Source of the DNA: Ascarosepion bandense
Lineage: Eukaryota; Mollusca; Cephalopoda; Sepiida; Sepiidae
Length of the DNA stretch: 64,000 nucleotides
Direction: 5' to 3'
Assembly: GCA_037127315.1 (NCBI GenBank)
Contig: JBBBDQ010001611.1
Coordinates: forward strand, 992,001-1,056,000
The stretch's first letter is position 1; every line of letters starts with the position of its first letter. Positions 43,335 through 54,834 of this stretch are shown here, piece after piece. A program made the translations under genes and the position numbers. A model generated the notes under the pieces. It was not told the origin of the DNA. It searched no databases and saw only the letters and a program-made list of their open reading frames with translations.

Positions 43335-44340
43335 CATGTGTACGCTATCGACCCAGTCTGTCTATCGACCCAGTCTGTCTATATTTTGTAGTCAGTCAAC
43401 CGGTCTTACAGTCGACTTGGCGACTGAAACTTGGCTAAACTGCAACAGCAGAGATCATTGCTCTTTCAAGACATTCGAATTTTTTTCACTTGTCGGGAAT
43501 GTTTTGTGTGCTATGTGTTTCCAGTGATATAGATTTTAAGAATTAAGATTTTATGAAGAATCGAAGAAAACAAACTACAGCTAACAACTGAAGGTTTCGT
43601 GCTAAGAAGCGATCACCGGGCAATCGAATCAACCCAGTTTCTTCCATTTATAAACACGCGTACATACGCCAATCCGAGTAAATGGTGCAAACAGATTTAT
43701 TTTTTGCATTTAGAAATATTGACAAACTTCAATCTTTGATATTTGGTTTTGATCAGGTCAGGACTATATTCAACTCCTTTCAGACACAAATTTGTTATTT
43801 TTATATTCTTTCGTGCAAGCAAATGTTTTTTTTTCTTAGATTTCCAACTCACTTCGTGTGTTCACCTTTCTTTCCCACATATATTTCGATAGTGTTGTAC
43901 TATTATCTTAAAAATGTTTGCTTAATCCCTGTAGGTCCAATTTACACAATATCAGGTCAGTTATCAAATTTTCAGTATGGCTATGTAGTCTTTCTCGGTT
44001 AAATAGTAACTACAAAAGGACAGTATTATTTACTCCATCAGTTACAGCGAAGGGAGAATTCGCTCAATTGTACAAGAGTATAATTGTGATATTAAATATG
44101 TTCTTGAAGTCAGTTTGTAATAATGTCGATATTTTGAATTGAAATTTACACAAACCGGTTTCAAAATATTCCCAAGTGGTTTTGCGTTATTTTCGAATTC
44201 TTTCTCCTAGGCTGGCATCTTCTTTAGATTGAAGAGCCCGGTTTTATATTATTTGATTTTTACTCAGATTTGATTTACTCTTTTCTCAAGGACAGATAGT
44301 TGACGTGAATGCAACTATGTCGGAATTAATTCGGGTTGCG
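43335..44340. other. No gene recognised
   Basis: Contains a short tandem duplication of TATCGACCCAGTCTGTC (43347-43380). The 106-codon frame at 43682-44002 is Phe/Tyr-rich with possible hydrophobic stretches. I see no motif and no initiation or splice context to support it. Confidence 0.35.
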
Positions 44341-44344
44341 CTGA

Positions 44345-44950
44345 AAAGATTCTTCTTTTTCTATATGCCTTGTCTTTTCAGGACGTAGGCGATCATGGCT
44401 CTCCACTTCTCCCTAACCCTGGCGGCTCTTAATATGTTTTCTCCTGTTACTTCACGCAACCCCCGTTCCGTCGTTTATCTGATCAGGCCCTTCAAATATG
44501 TTATCCGCTGCCTTCCTCTGTCTCTTTTTCCATCTATCTTGCCTGTCAGTTTCAGGTTCTACAAGTCCTTCTTTCTCATTTCATGTCCCACTTGTTTTTT
44601 TCCTGATGCTCACTATTAGTTTCATTTTCAATGCCGTCCTTTCCAAACAACTCATCATTGCTCACATGTTCGGTCCATGATATCCGCAGCATCCTTCTGT
44701 AAAACCACATTTCCGCTGCTTCAAGTTTTGTCCTCATTTTCGATGATAGTGTCCAGCATTCACTGCCGTATTAAAAAAACTGACATCACATAGCAATCTA
44801 GTACTCTCTTCTTTGTTTCTAGTAAAATTTTCCTGAGTCTTAATAATTTACTGAGCTTCTGGAACGCGTCCTTTGCCATGTCAATTCGCCTTCTGATCTC
44901 TGTGTTGCACTTTCCATCTCCTGTTAAAACACTTCATAGTTATTTATATT
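44345..44950 (-). pseudogene. RTE-3' fragment, decayed
   Basis: Plus-strand anchors TCTTTTCAGGACGTAGGCGA (3' end) and GCTCACATGTTCGGTCCATG. The minus strand retains MLRISWTEHVSNDELFGK-like text and SECWTLSSKMRTKLEAA-like text over several frames. It extends upstream to about 44950 past the usual LRTRKILLETKK segment. Confidence 0.75.
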
Positions 44951-45037
44951 ATCAAAAAACCCATTTCATCTATCGATTATTGATGAAATATTGATTTCCT
45001 TGAGGTTCTGAATTTAACGAGATTTCTTTTACTGCTA

Positions 45038-45495
45038 TTGACTTACATGATTTGTTGTGGCGAAAGCACTCGCGTCAGTGCAGACGTAAAAGAGGCCTCG
45101 GATCTCAAGGGGTCATTTTTGTCCACACCAGTTTCATCTGGTTCTTTTTCTGTAGCAGCGGGACTGTCTAGCATGTCTATGCTAGAAACGAGCCTCTCTG
45201 CAACTGGTTATGATCCGGGTCTTTGTAAGATGGCTCATGGCAATAAAAGCTGGGTGGGGGGAAGAGCAGTTGGGAAGACAGTGTCTTGTCAGACAACCGC
45301 CATCTAACCTTGTCAGACTCCCTGTCAAAGAGGAACATCGACGAGGCTCAGCCTAAGGGCAGAGTCATATTTGGGGAAAAATTGCCAGACCCTGCCTTAT
45401 GCAGGTCTGCAGGATATTTTTGGCCAAGCTTGAGGGCTCGCATATACCACAATAAAAATAGCCTTGTGCCGCATTCTGCTTCAGTGGGAAGGTAG
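45038..45495 (+). other. Unrecognised coding-like stretch
   Basis: Two overlapping plus-strand frames (45038-45307 and 45286-45495) are less AT-rich than their surroundings: SDLKGSFLSTPVSSGSFSVA, then DSLSKRNIDEAQPKGRVIFG. Composition resembles a once-coding segment, for example a retroelement Gag or a lost exon, but no motif identifies it. It is broken by a frame change. Confidence 0.25.
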
Positions 45496-45499
45496 GTAA

Positions 45500-46622
45500 A
45501 TACCGACATGGTGTCTTGTCTGCATGCATGTTATTTTGACCTCTGCGAGACCGGATTGAGTGCACTTTTTTTTTTTCTGACGTACGATTTTTAATTTTTT
45601 TATTTATTTTTACTACTTATTTTTTATTTGTTTTTTCTTCTCTTATTTTCGTATTTTCTTTTCTAATGTAACATTTTTTTCCACTAGCGATTTGCTTCTA
45701 TTTTTCTTTCTTTAAAAATTGTAGAGTTTTAAAAAACTATTTTTGTTTACGCCTATGGTTTTCATTTGAATTTTTATTTTGTGTCAGGTATATTGTTTGG
45801 ACAAATTTTGAATTTTTCTTGCTGAACTTTCATTTTACAACTGATTCTGAAACACGGCTAGGTGCCAACTTTGGCATTATGGCAGATTGCCCTCAAAATA
45901 TAGAGTCACCAGTGCCATTAACATCGGTTTGGCGCTAAAGTGCAACAGAAACAAGGACAATCTCCGTGCTGACGACGGATGTAAAAACCCCAAAATGTGT
46001 TGGCATTAGCAGAGATGCCTAGAAGAGTCGACGGGAAGCTTCAAATTTGCACCGGAACAACCTAGTTTCCTCGGAGAGTGTTGAACGACCTTGCAGGTCA
46101 TTCCTCAATCTACTGATCTTTCTCGTTCCTGTATACTATTGTATCGGGATTTAGTGAAGTGTGTCGCGACAAAGGATCCTCTCTGTAGGCAGATCGGCTT
46201 GTTGGCGGTCGAGTCTTGATCTTTTTGGTCTTGAGCGCCAGCGGCGAATTACCTCAGTGACCATGAGTTTTCTCTTACCTGGCGACTGATTCGTAATGTG
46301 CTATCTCTCCGTGACTGGATGTTCAGATAGGGCTGTGTGGAGTTACCCGATTGCTATCGGTTTGGCATTGAGCAAGAGAAAGCGGCCCCACACGCCTTTT
46401 AACATTGTCCTCAGTCGCGTTCATCGATCTTGCGTACGCGTGTGACAATGTTTCGTCCCCGTATTCTGAAGTGAAACGAATAGTGTTTCTTACGTTGCTA
46501 GCCGTATCAAGATGGTGATCTAGACGACGCGAAAGAAGGTGTTCTTGCGGTATGAGCGTTATTTTTATCAGGATCTCATCAGATTCTTTGGGAATCATCT
46601 CAAATGAAGATTAAAGTTTGTT
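45500..46622. other. No gene recognised; balanced-composition block 45850-46600
   Basis: 45850-46600 is closer to 45-50% GC and looks like old coding or retroelement DNA. Its longest frame (46323-46598, minus) has no motif. The T-rich part 45560-45830 is simple sequence. Confidence 0.3.
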
Positions 46623-46626
46623 TTTT

Positions 46627-46791
46627 TATAATCATATCGCCCCAATCAAGGCATTTTACTGCCACTGTTTTGCAGGGTGTTACATAGAAGGAAAGCTATG
46701 AGAGAAAGTGACAGGTTATTGGGGGTTTTCAGGAAGTGGATAAGAGAAGGATGAGAATACTGATGAGAGTGGAGTGAACGGAGAAGGAAGC

Positions 46792-46845
<54 letters not shown>

Positions 46846-46940
46846 ATGCAGTTTAGTGAGATAGGAGATGACTATTGACTTTACATTTAAATTCTTGGAG
46901 ATTGTAGCTGTCAGGGAAGCAAGTAAACGGAAGAGAATTC
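46627..46940 (-). pseudogene. LINE-W 3' end fragment
   Basis: ATCATATCGCCCCAATCAAG, CTGCCACTGTTTTGCAGGG and TAGTGAGATAGGAGATGACT line up with 30.4-30.65 kb. A (GA)n run interrupts the homologous AGAGAGAGGATG site. Confidence 0.75.
46792..46843. repeat. (GA)n microsatellite
   Basis: About 25 GA units grown from the GAGAGAG present at the same position of the other LINE-W 3' ends (30560 and 47128). Confidence 0.95.
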
Positions 46941-46966
46941 TATCTGTCTATCTATTTTTTTTATAA

Positions 46967-47245
46967 TCATATCGCCCCTAACAAAGCATTTTACTGCCAC
47001 TGTTTTGCAGGGGGTTACATAGGAGGAAAGTTATAAGAAAAAGTGACAGATTATAAGGGGTGTCAGGAAGTGGGTAAGAGAAGAATTAGAATACTGTTGA
47101 GTGGAGTGGACGGAGTAAGGTACATGGGAGAGAGAGAGAGAGCGGATGCAGTTTAGTGAGATAGGAGATGACTATTGACTTTACATTTGCAGGCGGGAAG
47201 TGAGAGAAAAGAAGCTGGTGGAGTAGAATTTGTATTTACAGTAAA
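46967..47245 (-). pseudogene. LINE-W 3' end fragment, second copy
   Basis: It repeats the preceding fragment in the same orientation: ATCATATCGCCCCTAACAAA, CTGCCACTGTTTTGCAGGG, GAGAGAGAG and TTTAGTGAGATAGGAGATG, then AGAAAAGAAGCTGGTGGAGT. A deletion removes the LWNSLP-coding segment. The head-to-tail pair suggests tandem insertion or duplication. Confidence 0.75.
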
Positions 47246-47249
47246 AGGA

Positions 47250-48111
47250 TGGGACCTAGTTGCTAATCTTGTGGCTCGAGTAAATTTATATATAGGGGGC
47301 ACAAGTGAACTAAGTTCATCGGAGCAGAAGCCGTGAAAGTATTTGATAAAAAAATTTGAAAATTTGATAGAAAGCGTTTGATATCGACAGATTTAATCAA
47401 AAGGTGGGTAAATGAGCGATTCTTGTGTACGTGAATCTGGCCAGACTCGATTTTATGTTAAGTTCCCTTTTGACCCAACGGAGTGGTTTCTTGTTAACCA
47501 CTCTCCTGGCTAAGTTAGTATCTTTTTTTCCGTAAGTGTTATCTTTAGTCTGTGTCTGACATTCCTTTAGTTATGATCAACGTCAAGATTTCCAACCTGC
47601 CAAGTTCTTTTTTTTCGGCCTCCTTTTATCTCGATGGGTTTAGTTTTTGATCTTTCCATTCCCCCTCCGCTAGTAAGTATTTCTTAATTCTGCTGAAAGT
47701 TATGGCGGACCATAATCCTCATGCTCTGAAGAGGAAGCCTGTACAAAATACTCCCCTCTCAATACATAACTTTGGCCTTAGAGAAATAGTGGCGGCTGAG
47801 AGTGTGTCGTTTTACTACGAAGTAATGGCACCGAATTAAACAAAGTTTAGCAGAGAAAAAAGGTACATTGATAATAATTTTGGTATTTAAGTCGAAATTA
47901 ATTGCTGTTCTTGCTACGGAGACATTTCGGAATGACGGGTGACGTCAAAAGAGAAACCTGCAGTTATTTTACACCAGGGAGACAGCCTCAGGCGCCGAGT
48001 AATAAGTTATTCCTGACGAAATCTTGCAAGACAATTATCTAAGTTAAACCAGCCCGCAAAGGAATGGTTAAAGAAACACTCATAGATGCTCAATCCAGTT
48101 ATATAAAAATA
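47250..48111. other. No gene seen
   Basis: No motif, RNA gene or repeat boundary recognised. Confidence 0.35.
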
Positions 48112-48145
48112 TTAGCAGTTTAGCCCGGTTTCACTCGGGTAGTTT
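48112..48145 (-). mobile_element. Helitron 3' end remnant
   Basis: TTAGCAGTTTAGCCCGGTTT then CACTCGGGTAG resembles the inverted Helitron 3' end (CTAGCAGTATAGCCCGGCG...CTCGGGTG). Only the end is visible. Confidence 0.45.
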
Positions 48146-48232
48146 AAGGAATAATAATAAAAAACATATGATGAATTTACATAGCAAATACTTATACAAC
48201 GTTCGTCCTCGTTACATAATATATATATATTA

Positions 48233-48371
48233 GGGGTAAAAAATATATATTATCACCCCACAAAGTCAGGGATCAGTTTATGTATTGATTATAATATAGA
48301 ATCGATCACCCTACTTTATATTATCTATATATGTTGCCCCTCCCCTTCTCCTCCTAGTCCAATAGAGGCAT

Positions 48372-48453
<82 letters not shown>

Positions 48454-48606
48454 GAATGCCTCTATTGGATTGGAGGGGAAGGGGAGGGGCAACATATATA
48501 GATAATATAAAGTAGGGTGATCGATTCTATATTATAATCAATACATAAACTGGATTGGATTGGAGGGGAAGGGGAGGGGCAACATATATAGAGGCATTCT
48601 ACATAT

Positions 48607-48653
<47 letters not shown>

Positions 48654-48799
48654 GAATGCCTCTATTGGACTAGGAGGGGAAGGGGAGGGGTAACATATAT
48701 AGAGGCATTCTACATATACATATATATATATATATATATGTAGAATGCCTCTATTGGACTAGGAGGGGAAGGGGAGGGGCAACATATATAGAGGCATTC

Positions 48800-48845
<46 letters not shown>

Positions 48846-48986
48846 GAATGCCTCTATTGGACTAGGAGGGGAAGGGGAGGGGCAACATATATAGATAATA
48901 TAAAGTAGGGTGATCGATTCTATATTATAATCAATACATAAACTGATCCCTGACTTTGTGGGGTGATAATATATATTTTTTACCCC
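48233..48986. mobile_element. Foldback/MITE-like element, 144-nt inverted ends, internal hairpin array
   Basis: Starts GGGGTAAAAAATATATATTA and ends TAATATATATTTTTTACCCC, flanked by TA on both sides (48231-48232, 48987-48988). Arms 48233-48376 and 48843-48986 are near-perfect inverse complements and each contains a hairpin unit (GGGATCAGTTTATGTATTG) and CCCCTCCCCTTC-type sequence. Between them the block GTAGAATGCCTCTATTGGA followed by GGGGAAGGGGAGGGG recurs at 48451, 48651, 48740 and 48843, separated by (TA)n and (CA)n. No coding potential. Confidence 0.85.
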
Positions 48987-49105
48987 TAATTTTGGATTTC
49001 TGAAAAATTTCAAGGTGTCGTTAGCGTTCTAAAATTTTGATCTTCATCTATGCGTTACTCCCGTCGAGCTAGACCGGAAAATGCAGCCGCCAAGTCGAAT
49101 GAATG

Positions 49106-49138
49106 ACTCTATCTATCTATCTATCTATCTATCTATCA
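49106..49138. repeat. (ATCT)n microsatellite
   Basis: About eight CTAT units. Confidence 0.95.
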
Positions 49139-49538
49139 CACAACGTCCACCCTCGTCACTTTTACAGATATAAAAACAATATATGCATATAACCTGCACA
49201 CATTAACTCTGATATTCTATGTCTGTAGATTATTTGTAAAACATGTAAATGAAACGATTTATTGTGAACGTTATTTTAGTGGCTACTCTCTAACTTTTTG
49301 AAAGTCTTTAAAAAGTACATCTCGGCAGGAATCAAACCTTCTCCTTATGGCAGAAACTTTAGCTAAGATAAGTTAATGTCGCTCAGTAAAAACAAAGGGG
49401 TCTGCACAAACAAGTAAAGTAACTAATAAGAAATATTGTTAAATGAAAGGAAATCCATTAAATGCTTAAATGAACATTTATATAAACAATCGTGTATACT
49501 GTAGCCAAAAACAAGGTTTTTCTAGTGGGTGGCGAAAT

Positions 49539-50184
49539 GGTAAATGTTCATTTTGTTGCCGACGGCTTTTCCCCCTTCAAACTTATCAAAAAATAGCATT
49601 ATTTCTGTGCAAATGTATATGATGAACTTAAATCAACAATTAGTTACTGAAGAAACTTTCCTTTTTTGCTTTGAAAGTCCATAAAAAAACGAACTATATC
49701 TCGCATTTTTTTCTCTCCCGTAACTCTCACGGAGTCATGTAATTAATTGCAGAATGACGTTCTACGTATGCAGAATTTTTTGTCGAATTTTGGTCGATTT
49801 TCTTCATTTGCTGAAACTTCCGGCGATATACTCCCTGTTATGAGAGTAATAAGCGTAGAAATACAATAGCGCATTACTTTCATTACCGGAAGTACAACAC
49901 CGGAAGTATCAGTAAATGAAGAAAAATCGACCAAAAATTTGCCAAAATTCATAGAATTATGCAGTACGTCATTCTGCAGTTAATTACATGACTTCGTGAG
50001 AGTTACGGGAGAGAAAAAGTGCAAGATATAGTACGTTTTTTTATGGACATTTAGATAAAAAATGGTAAATTTCTTTAATAACTAACAGTTGATTTGAGTT
50101 CAGCATATACATTTGCACAGAGATAATGCTATTTTGGATAAATTTGAAGGGGAAAAGCGTCAAGACTTACAACGAAAATTTACC
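49539..50184. mobile_element. Long palindrome, two 285-nt arms
   Basis: 49539-49823 and 49900-50184 are inverse complements with some substitutions. Matching pairs include GTAACTCTCACGGAGTCATG with CATGACTTCGTGAGAGTTAC, TTTGGTCGATTTTCTTCATT with AATGAAGAAAAATCGACCAA, and AATAGCATTATTTCTGTGCA with TGCACAGAGATAATGCTATT. The spacer is 76 nt and has an extra ACCGGAAGT. Arm divergence is low but clear. No coding frame is supported. It is likely a non-autonomous foldback DNA transposon; terminal duplication was not resolved. Confidence 0.8.
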
Positions 50185-50189
50185 GGCAA

Positions 50190-50990
50190 AATATTTCGAG
50201 TAAAAATTATCGGTAAAATATTTGCCATTAAGAAAGACAGTTGATGGATCGTTATTTGTACACAATGGAAACCAAAATTTATGAATAAAAGTTATTTATC
50301 GGTACACACGAAAAACAACTACACACACCTGAATGATATTCAAGTAGAAATAAGATAAAGCGATTTGTAAGTAAAACTTTTTCTAAATTTTAATAAATGA
50401 CATTTTAATCTTACATTAAATTTCATAGAATTTGTAAGAGAAAAATCAGGAGAAAAGTAACGATTGTAGAAAATAGACTGAGGAATGAAAAAGCTATCAG
50501 AGGAAAGTGCTTTTATGTGAATTCAACATCGCCCATAAAGCAAATGTAAGCTTCAGTTCTTTTAGGAGGCATTGGGAATTCGTTGATTATTTTTAAAAAG
50601 TTGGTATGTTTTTTTTTTACTAAATTGAAAAAAAGTACGAATAACTATTAAAAAAATCCGAGACAGTCAAAGAGGAAACTCATCAGAATATTTAAAATTA
50701 AAAAACTTAGTATTAGTTTCAAAACTCTTTTAAATAGTTTAATTTAAAATTACATATTTCAAGATTCAGGCTTAAATCTGTAAGTATTTTACACACGTGG
50801 AGATTTACACGAGCCTAGTTATTTAATACCACTGTTACATAAGAACGAAAAAATAGATTGAGAAAACCAGAAAATGTCTTCATTTTTTGATTAATTTTTT
50901 GAGTTTACTTGATGATAGCTAACAGCGAGTTATTGAAAAAGAAATTAAGATCTTTTTTCCGCATAGATACACTCACCTATAAAGAGCACT
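50190..50990. other. No gene seen
   Basis: AT-rich with no recognised feature. Confidence 0.4.
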
Positions 50991-50995
50991 TCTTA

Positions 50996-51945
50996 AATGT
51001 GCCTTGTCCCTTCAGGACATAGGCGATCATGGCTTTCCACGTCTTTCTATTCTTGGTAACTCTGAGCGCGCCTTCACCTGTTACACCATGCAACCCTAGT
51101 TCCGTCATCCAACTGATTAGGTCCTTCAAATATGTTATCCGTTGCTTTCCCCTGTCTCTTGTTCCCTCTATCTGGCCTGTTAGTATCAGGTTCTCCACGC
51201 CCTCCTTCCTCATTGCATGACCCAGGAAATTCAGCTGTCTCTTCCTGTCTCTTCCTGATACTCAGTATTAATTTTCTGTTTGTTTCCATCATTTCTAGGA
51301 CCTCATCGTTGCTCACATGCTCGATCCATAATATTCGCAACATCCTTCTGTAGGACCATATTTCAGTTGCTTCAAGTTTTTGCTTCATATTTGATGATAT
51401 TGTCCAGCATTCACTGCTATATTGAAGAACTGACAACACATAGCAATCCAGTACTCTCTTCCTTGTTTCTAGCGAAATTGTCCTGTTCTTAATACTTTAC
51501 TCAACTTCCTTCGCCATACCAATTTGCCTTCGGATCTCTGTGTTTCACTTTCCATCTTCTGTTATAACGCTTCCCAGGTATTTAAATTTTTGTACCTGCT
51601 TGATTCTAATATTCCCGACCTGTATTTGGCATTTTGGGCTGCCCTTTTTACTGATGACCATGCATTCGGTTTTCTTGCAGTTTATTTATTTATTTATTTA
51701 TTTATTTATGCAGTCCTTTCTTGTTACTTTCTTCAGCTACCTTCTGTAGGAGGTCTTGTAGTTTCCTTTCCGTGTCTGCTATCAGCACTGTATCATCTGC
51801 GTACCTTAGGTTGTTTAAATTGTGGCCTCCGATGACAAATCCAGGCATAACTTCTAGGGTCCTCAAAATATTTTCGCTGTACAAGTTGAACAGATCCGGT
51901 GAAAAGACACATCCTTGTCTTACGTCCCTTTTCTATCTTTGATAG
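50996..51945 (-). pseudogene. RTE-like LINE, longest copy, intact YADD
   Basis: Minus strand from 51945: DLFNLYSENILRTLEVMPGF, then NNLRYADDTVLIADTERKLQ (motif C YADD, codons at 51803-51792), then after lost frames VLQYSSECWTISSNMKQKLE, IWSYRRMLRILWIEHVSNDE and MRKEGVENLILTGQ, and the end LHGVTGEGALRVTKNR, YVLKGQGT at about 51000. A small duplication (AGGAAGAGACAGGAAGAGAC on minus, plus copy 51236-51257) adds a frame shift inside KRQ...KFLG. An (ATTT)n run at about 51682-51709 interrupts the segment after motif C. Confidence 0.88.
51682..51709. repeat. (ATTT)n microsatellite inside the RTE fragment
   Basis: About seven TTTA units at the position where other copies have the VYMNYKKIECM-coding text. 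Confidence 0.9.
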
Positions 51946-51949
51946 AAGG

Positions 51950-52793
51950 AAAACAAAAAGAATGAAAAACTAAACAGCAGTGAAAGTAACAACAGAAAAG
52001 AGGAAACAAATTGAAAAATAACTTCGACTCACCAGCAATGACTTCACAATCAGCAAAATCAAGGGACGAAAATATCAAAAATATCCATTTCATAATCGAA
52101 TTTTTAATTTTCAGTTTTAAGTTCAGCTAAGAGCTAGTATTTGCAGTGCTAACATTTTCAAGTGGATTTGACGGGGTGGAGTGTCTGGGATAGCATATCC
52201 CGACTCCCAATCACTTCCGGTAAATAAACGCTACTTACCTATTTTTGTTTGATATTTTTTTTAGCGGTATGTTAACTCCTTATAAGACATTTAATGCCGA
52301 AATTTAATTTTCTTTGGAGCATTATTAATTTCCTTTACAAAAAAAAAAGCATTACTGGTAGTTTTGAAATATACAAACAAAGAAAAATAATGATGAAAAT
52401 GTATTGTTTTTCTTTCTTTTAACTATAAAATATATTTTAAAATTTTCATAGTTTTTTATCCCAGTTTTTAGTGATTGACTATCTATTAGATATATTTTAT
52501 TTTGATGTAAAGAAAAATCGTTTATTTTGTTTCGAAGGCATAGATTAGATGAATTTGTATTCTTTACCAAAAATAACATTCTTAATTAAGAATATCAATC
52601 TATATTTACTCTTTCACGATTGAGTTCTGATATTTCTTCTAAACAATATAGATTTTTGCAATGGTGTTGTCTTTTCTACATTTTTTCTTGCATCAATTGA
52701 TTTTGTTTATCAAAAATGCCTGATAGTACAAATCACTTCTCTTTATGCATTGAACTAATTCCACAAATTGTTACTGATATTCACTAATTTCTT
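51950..52793. other. No gene seen
   Basis: AT-rich. Near 52262-52305 a weak match to the GTTAACTCCTTATAAGACAT...TTTAATGCCG type repeat seen at 15.2 and 33.8 kb. Confidence 0.35.
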
Positions 52794-52804
52794 CTTGTAA
52801 GATA

Positions 52805-53109
52805 AGTCAGTTAATTTTCATACGTGATACATGCTTTGGGCGATCATGTTTTGAAAGAGACATGATTGACTGGGCAGAAGATTATCTCGCAGTAGGTTGC
52901 CATTACTTTCTGCGATAGGCTGGTTGCCAGCCAAGGCTATATAACCCAATCTCTCCTATTATTTAACCCGTAACTGGCGGGAAGAGACAGATTAATACCT
53001 TTCACAAGGATATTTGTGCGTAAGTGAATGCAAGGGATTCAACTGGAATTCCAACTCGGCACACCGATTTGTTGTTCCGAGTCGATAGCCACTGCACACA
53101 ACGCACATC
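52805..53109 (-). mobile_element. SINE-A, full length with 11-bp target duplication
   Basis: Flanked by CTTGTAAGATA at 52794-52804 and 53110-53120. It carries AGTCAGTTAATTTTCATACG at its 3' end and TTCCAACTCGGCACACCG, CCACTGCACACAACGCACAT at its 5' end. Confidence 0.92.
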
Positions 53110-53120
53110 CTTGTAAGATA

Positions 53121-54324
53121 CAAGGCCAAATTGAAAAATATGATGAGAGGATTGTATAGCGCTAATTTAACAAGGAGAGAAAATTTTCCAGCTTGCCTTG
53201 AAAGTCAATATTTGTCATTTTCGCTTTGTACATAGACTCCGACCGGCAAGAAAATATGCAATTAACTCTCTAAGTAAAACTAGATCTACAATGGATAGGA
53301 AGTTGTACAGAGCCACGATCACCCATGTGATGAAGAGACAGAGCATACAGCAGAAATTGCGATCAATATTAACATTTACACAAATGTAAGGCACGCTGTG
53401 AAAGGAGAACTAATAATGAAAATACAATTTCAACATAATCCTTGCCTATGAACTTAATTGAGCAATGACTATTAATCACATGAAACTATGTAGTAAAGCC
53501 TCAGGTTATATCTGTATTCCAGTAAGTCGACTTATAGACCGACACTCAATGGTAATCTCGAAGAAATAAGCTTGTTCACGTTAAAGTTAAGCTTTTTTAA
53601 AGATAAGATATAACAAAAGTTTAACTGACAAGTGTAGAAGAGAGATCTTGCTTAATTGAAACAAATATGTCGATCAATGAATTGATTTATAATAAAATAT
53701 CTTTCTTACTCCTCCTTCAATCAGGATGAATGCGTTTATAATGTGTGGGTGTGTGGAGAGTTCATGGCAAATGCTAGGAAGTTATCTTGGTTCTTCTAGA
53801 GGAATAAATCTTTTTAAACGTGACTATTTTTCTGTGTCGGCTTTCAAGTTTCGTTGAAAAATACACTATTCTTAATTGACGCCATTGTTTAATCTGAAAA
53901 CAAAACCTCGCTTTGAATTGTTTTCTTTTCAATGTCTTAAAGATTTCTACGGATGCTATTTTTTTTTTTCATTTTCTTTTCTTCTCAGAGATTTTTTTTA
54001 TTCGTCAATTTTTTCTTCGTATGTTTTCTTTAATTTTGATTGTTCTAATTTTTCGGTGAGTTTTCTTTGTTTTTTCTTCTTTTAATTCTAATTCACTTTC
54101 AAAATCGTTGCCTGTTTTTTCGTTTCGCCTTTGTTTTTCTTAATTCCGTTTTTTTTATTGTGATTTCCTTGTTTATTTCTTAATAATTTTTAATTACATT
54201 TTCTATTTAACATTTCCCTTTCAAAAATCTTTAAGTCTCCTTGTTTTATCGATTTCATTTTAGAAGGCTTTGCTGAAAAGTCCTCGGCTCGACAAAGAAG
54301 GGATTAAAATGATTGATAACAACC
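53121..54324. other. No gene seen
   Basis: A 63-codon plus frame at 53198-53389 contains KLYRATITHVMKRQ, faintly like an RTE-3' end (WKAMITYVLK), but it is too short and diverged to call. 53950-54200 is T-rich. Confidence 0.35.
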
Positions 54325-54831
54325 TAATCAGTCAGTTTAATGCCACACGAAAGAGAGACATGACTGACTAGGTAGAAGATTATCTCGCAGTAGATTGCCA
54401 TTAGTTTCTGCGGTGGATTGGTTGCCAGCCAAGACGTCCTTTTCTATGTGCTCTCTTTTCAAGAGGTAGGCGATCATGGCTTTACACGTCTTCCTATACC
54501 TGGTGGTTCTTAATGTTTTCTCCTGTTACTCCAAGCAATCCCTGTTTCGTCATTCACCTGATCAGGGCCTCTATCTAGCCTGTCAGTATCAGGTTCTCAA
54601 AGCCCTCCTTCCACGTCCCAGGAACTTCAGTTGTCTTATCGTGATGCTCACTATTAGTTTTCTTTTCAAAAGAACCCAATGTGTACGGTTATTTCACCCA
54701 TAACTGGAGGGAAGAGACGGATTAATACCTTTCCTAAGGATATTTGCGCGAAAGTGAATGCAAAGAATTTAGCTGGAATTCGAACTCGGGTCCCCGATTT
54801 TTCGTTCATTGCACCACAACACACATCCTGA
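54325..54831 (-). mobile_element. SINE-A split by an RTE-3' fragment
   Basis: 54325-54434 is the SINE-A 3' part (CAGTCAGTTTAATGCC to GGTTGCCAGCCAAG). 54671-54831 is its 5' part (AGAACCCAATGTGT, CCCATAACTGGAGGGAAGAG to TGCACCACAACACACATCC). The 235-bp insert reads as RTE-3' on the same strand, so the LINE fragment inserted into an existing SINE-A. Confidence 0.8.
54435..54670 (-). pseudogene. RTE-3' fragment inserted in SINE-A
   Basis: Plus-strand anchors AGGTAGGCGATCATGGCTTT (3' end) and CTGTCAGTATCAGGTTCTC. The minus strand retains ENLILTG and other pieces of the C-terminal segment with deletions (for example in the KRQRITYL region). It is heavily 5'-truncated. Confidence 0.7.
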
Positions 54832-54834
54832 TGC

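Noticed and set aside
48555..49013. Tyr/Ile-repeat open frames on both strands
   Set aside because: They arise from (TA)n and (CA)n runs and the internal hairpins of the foldback element.
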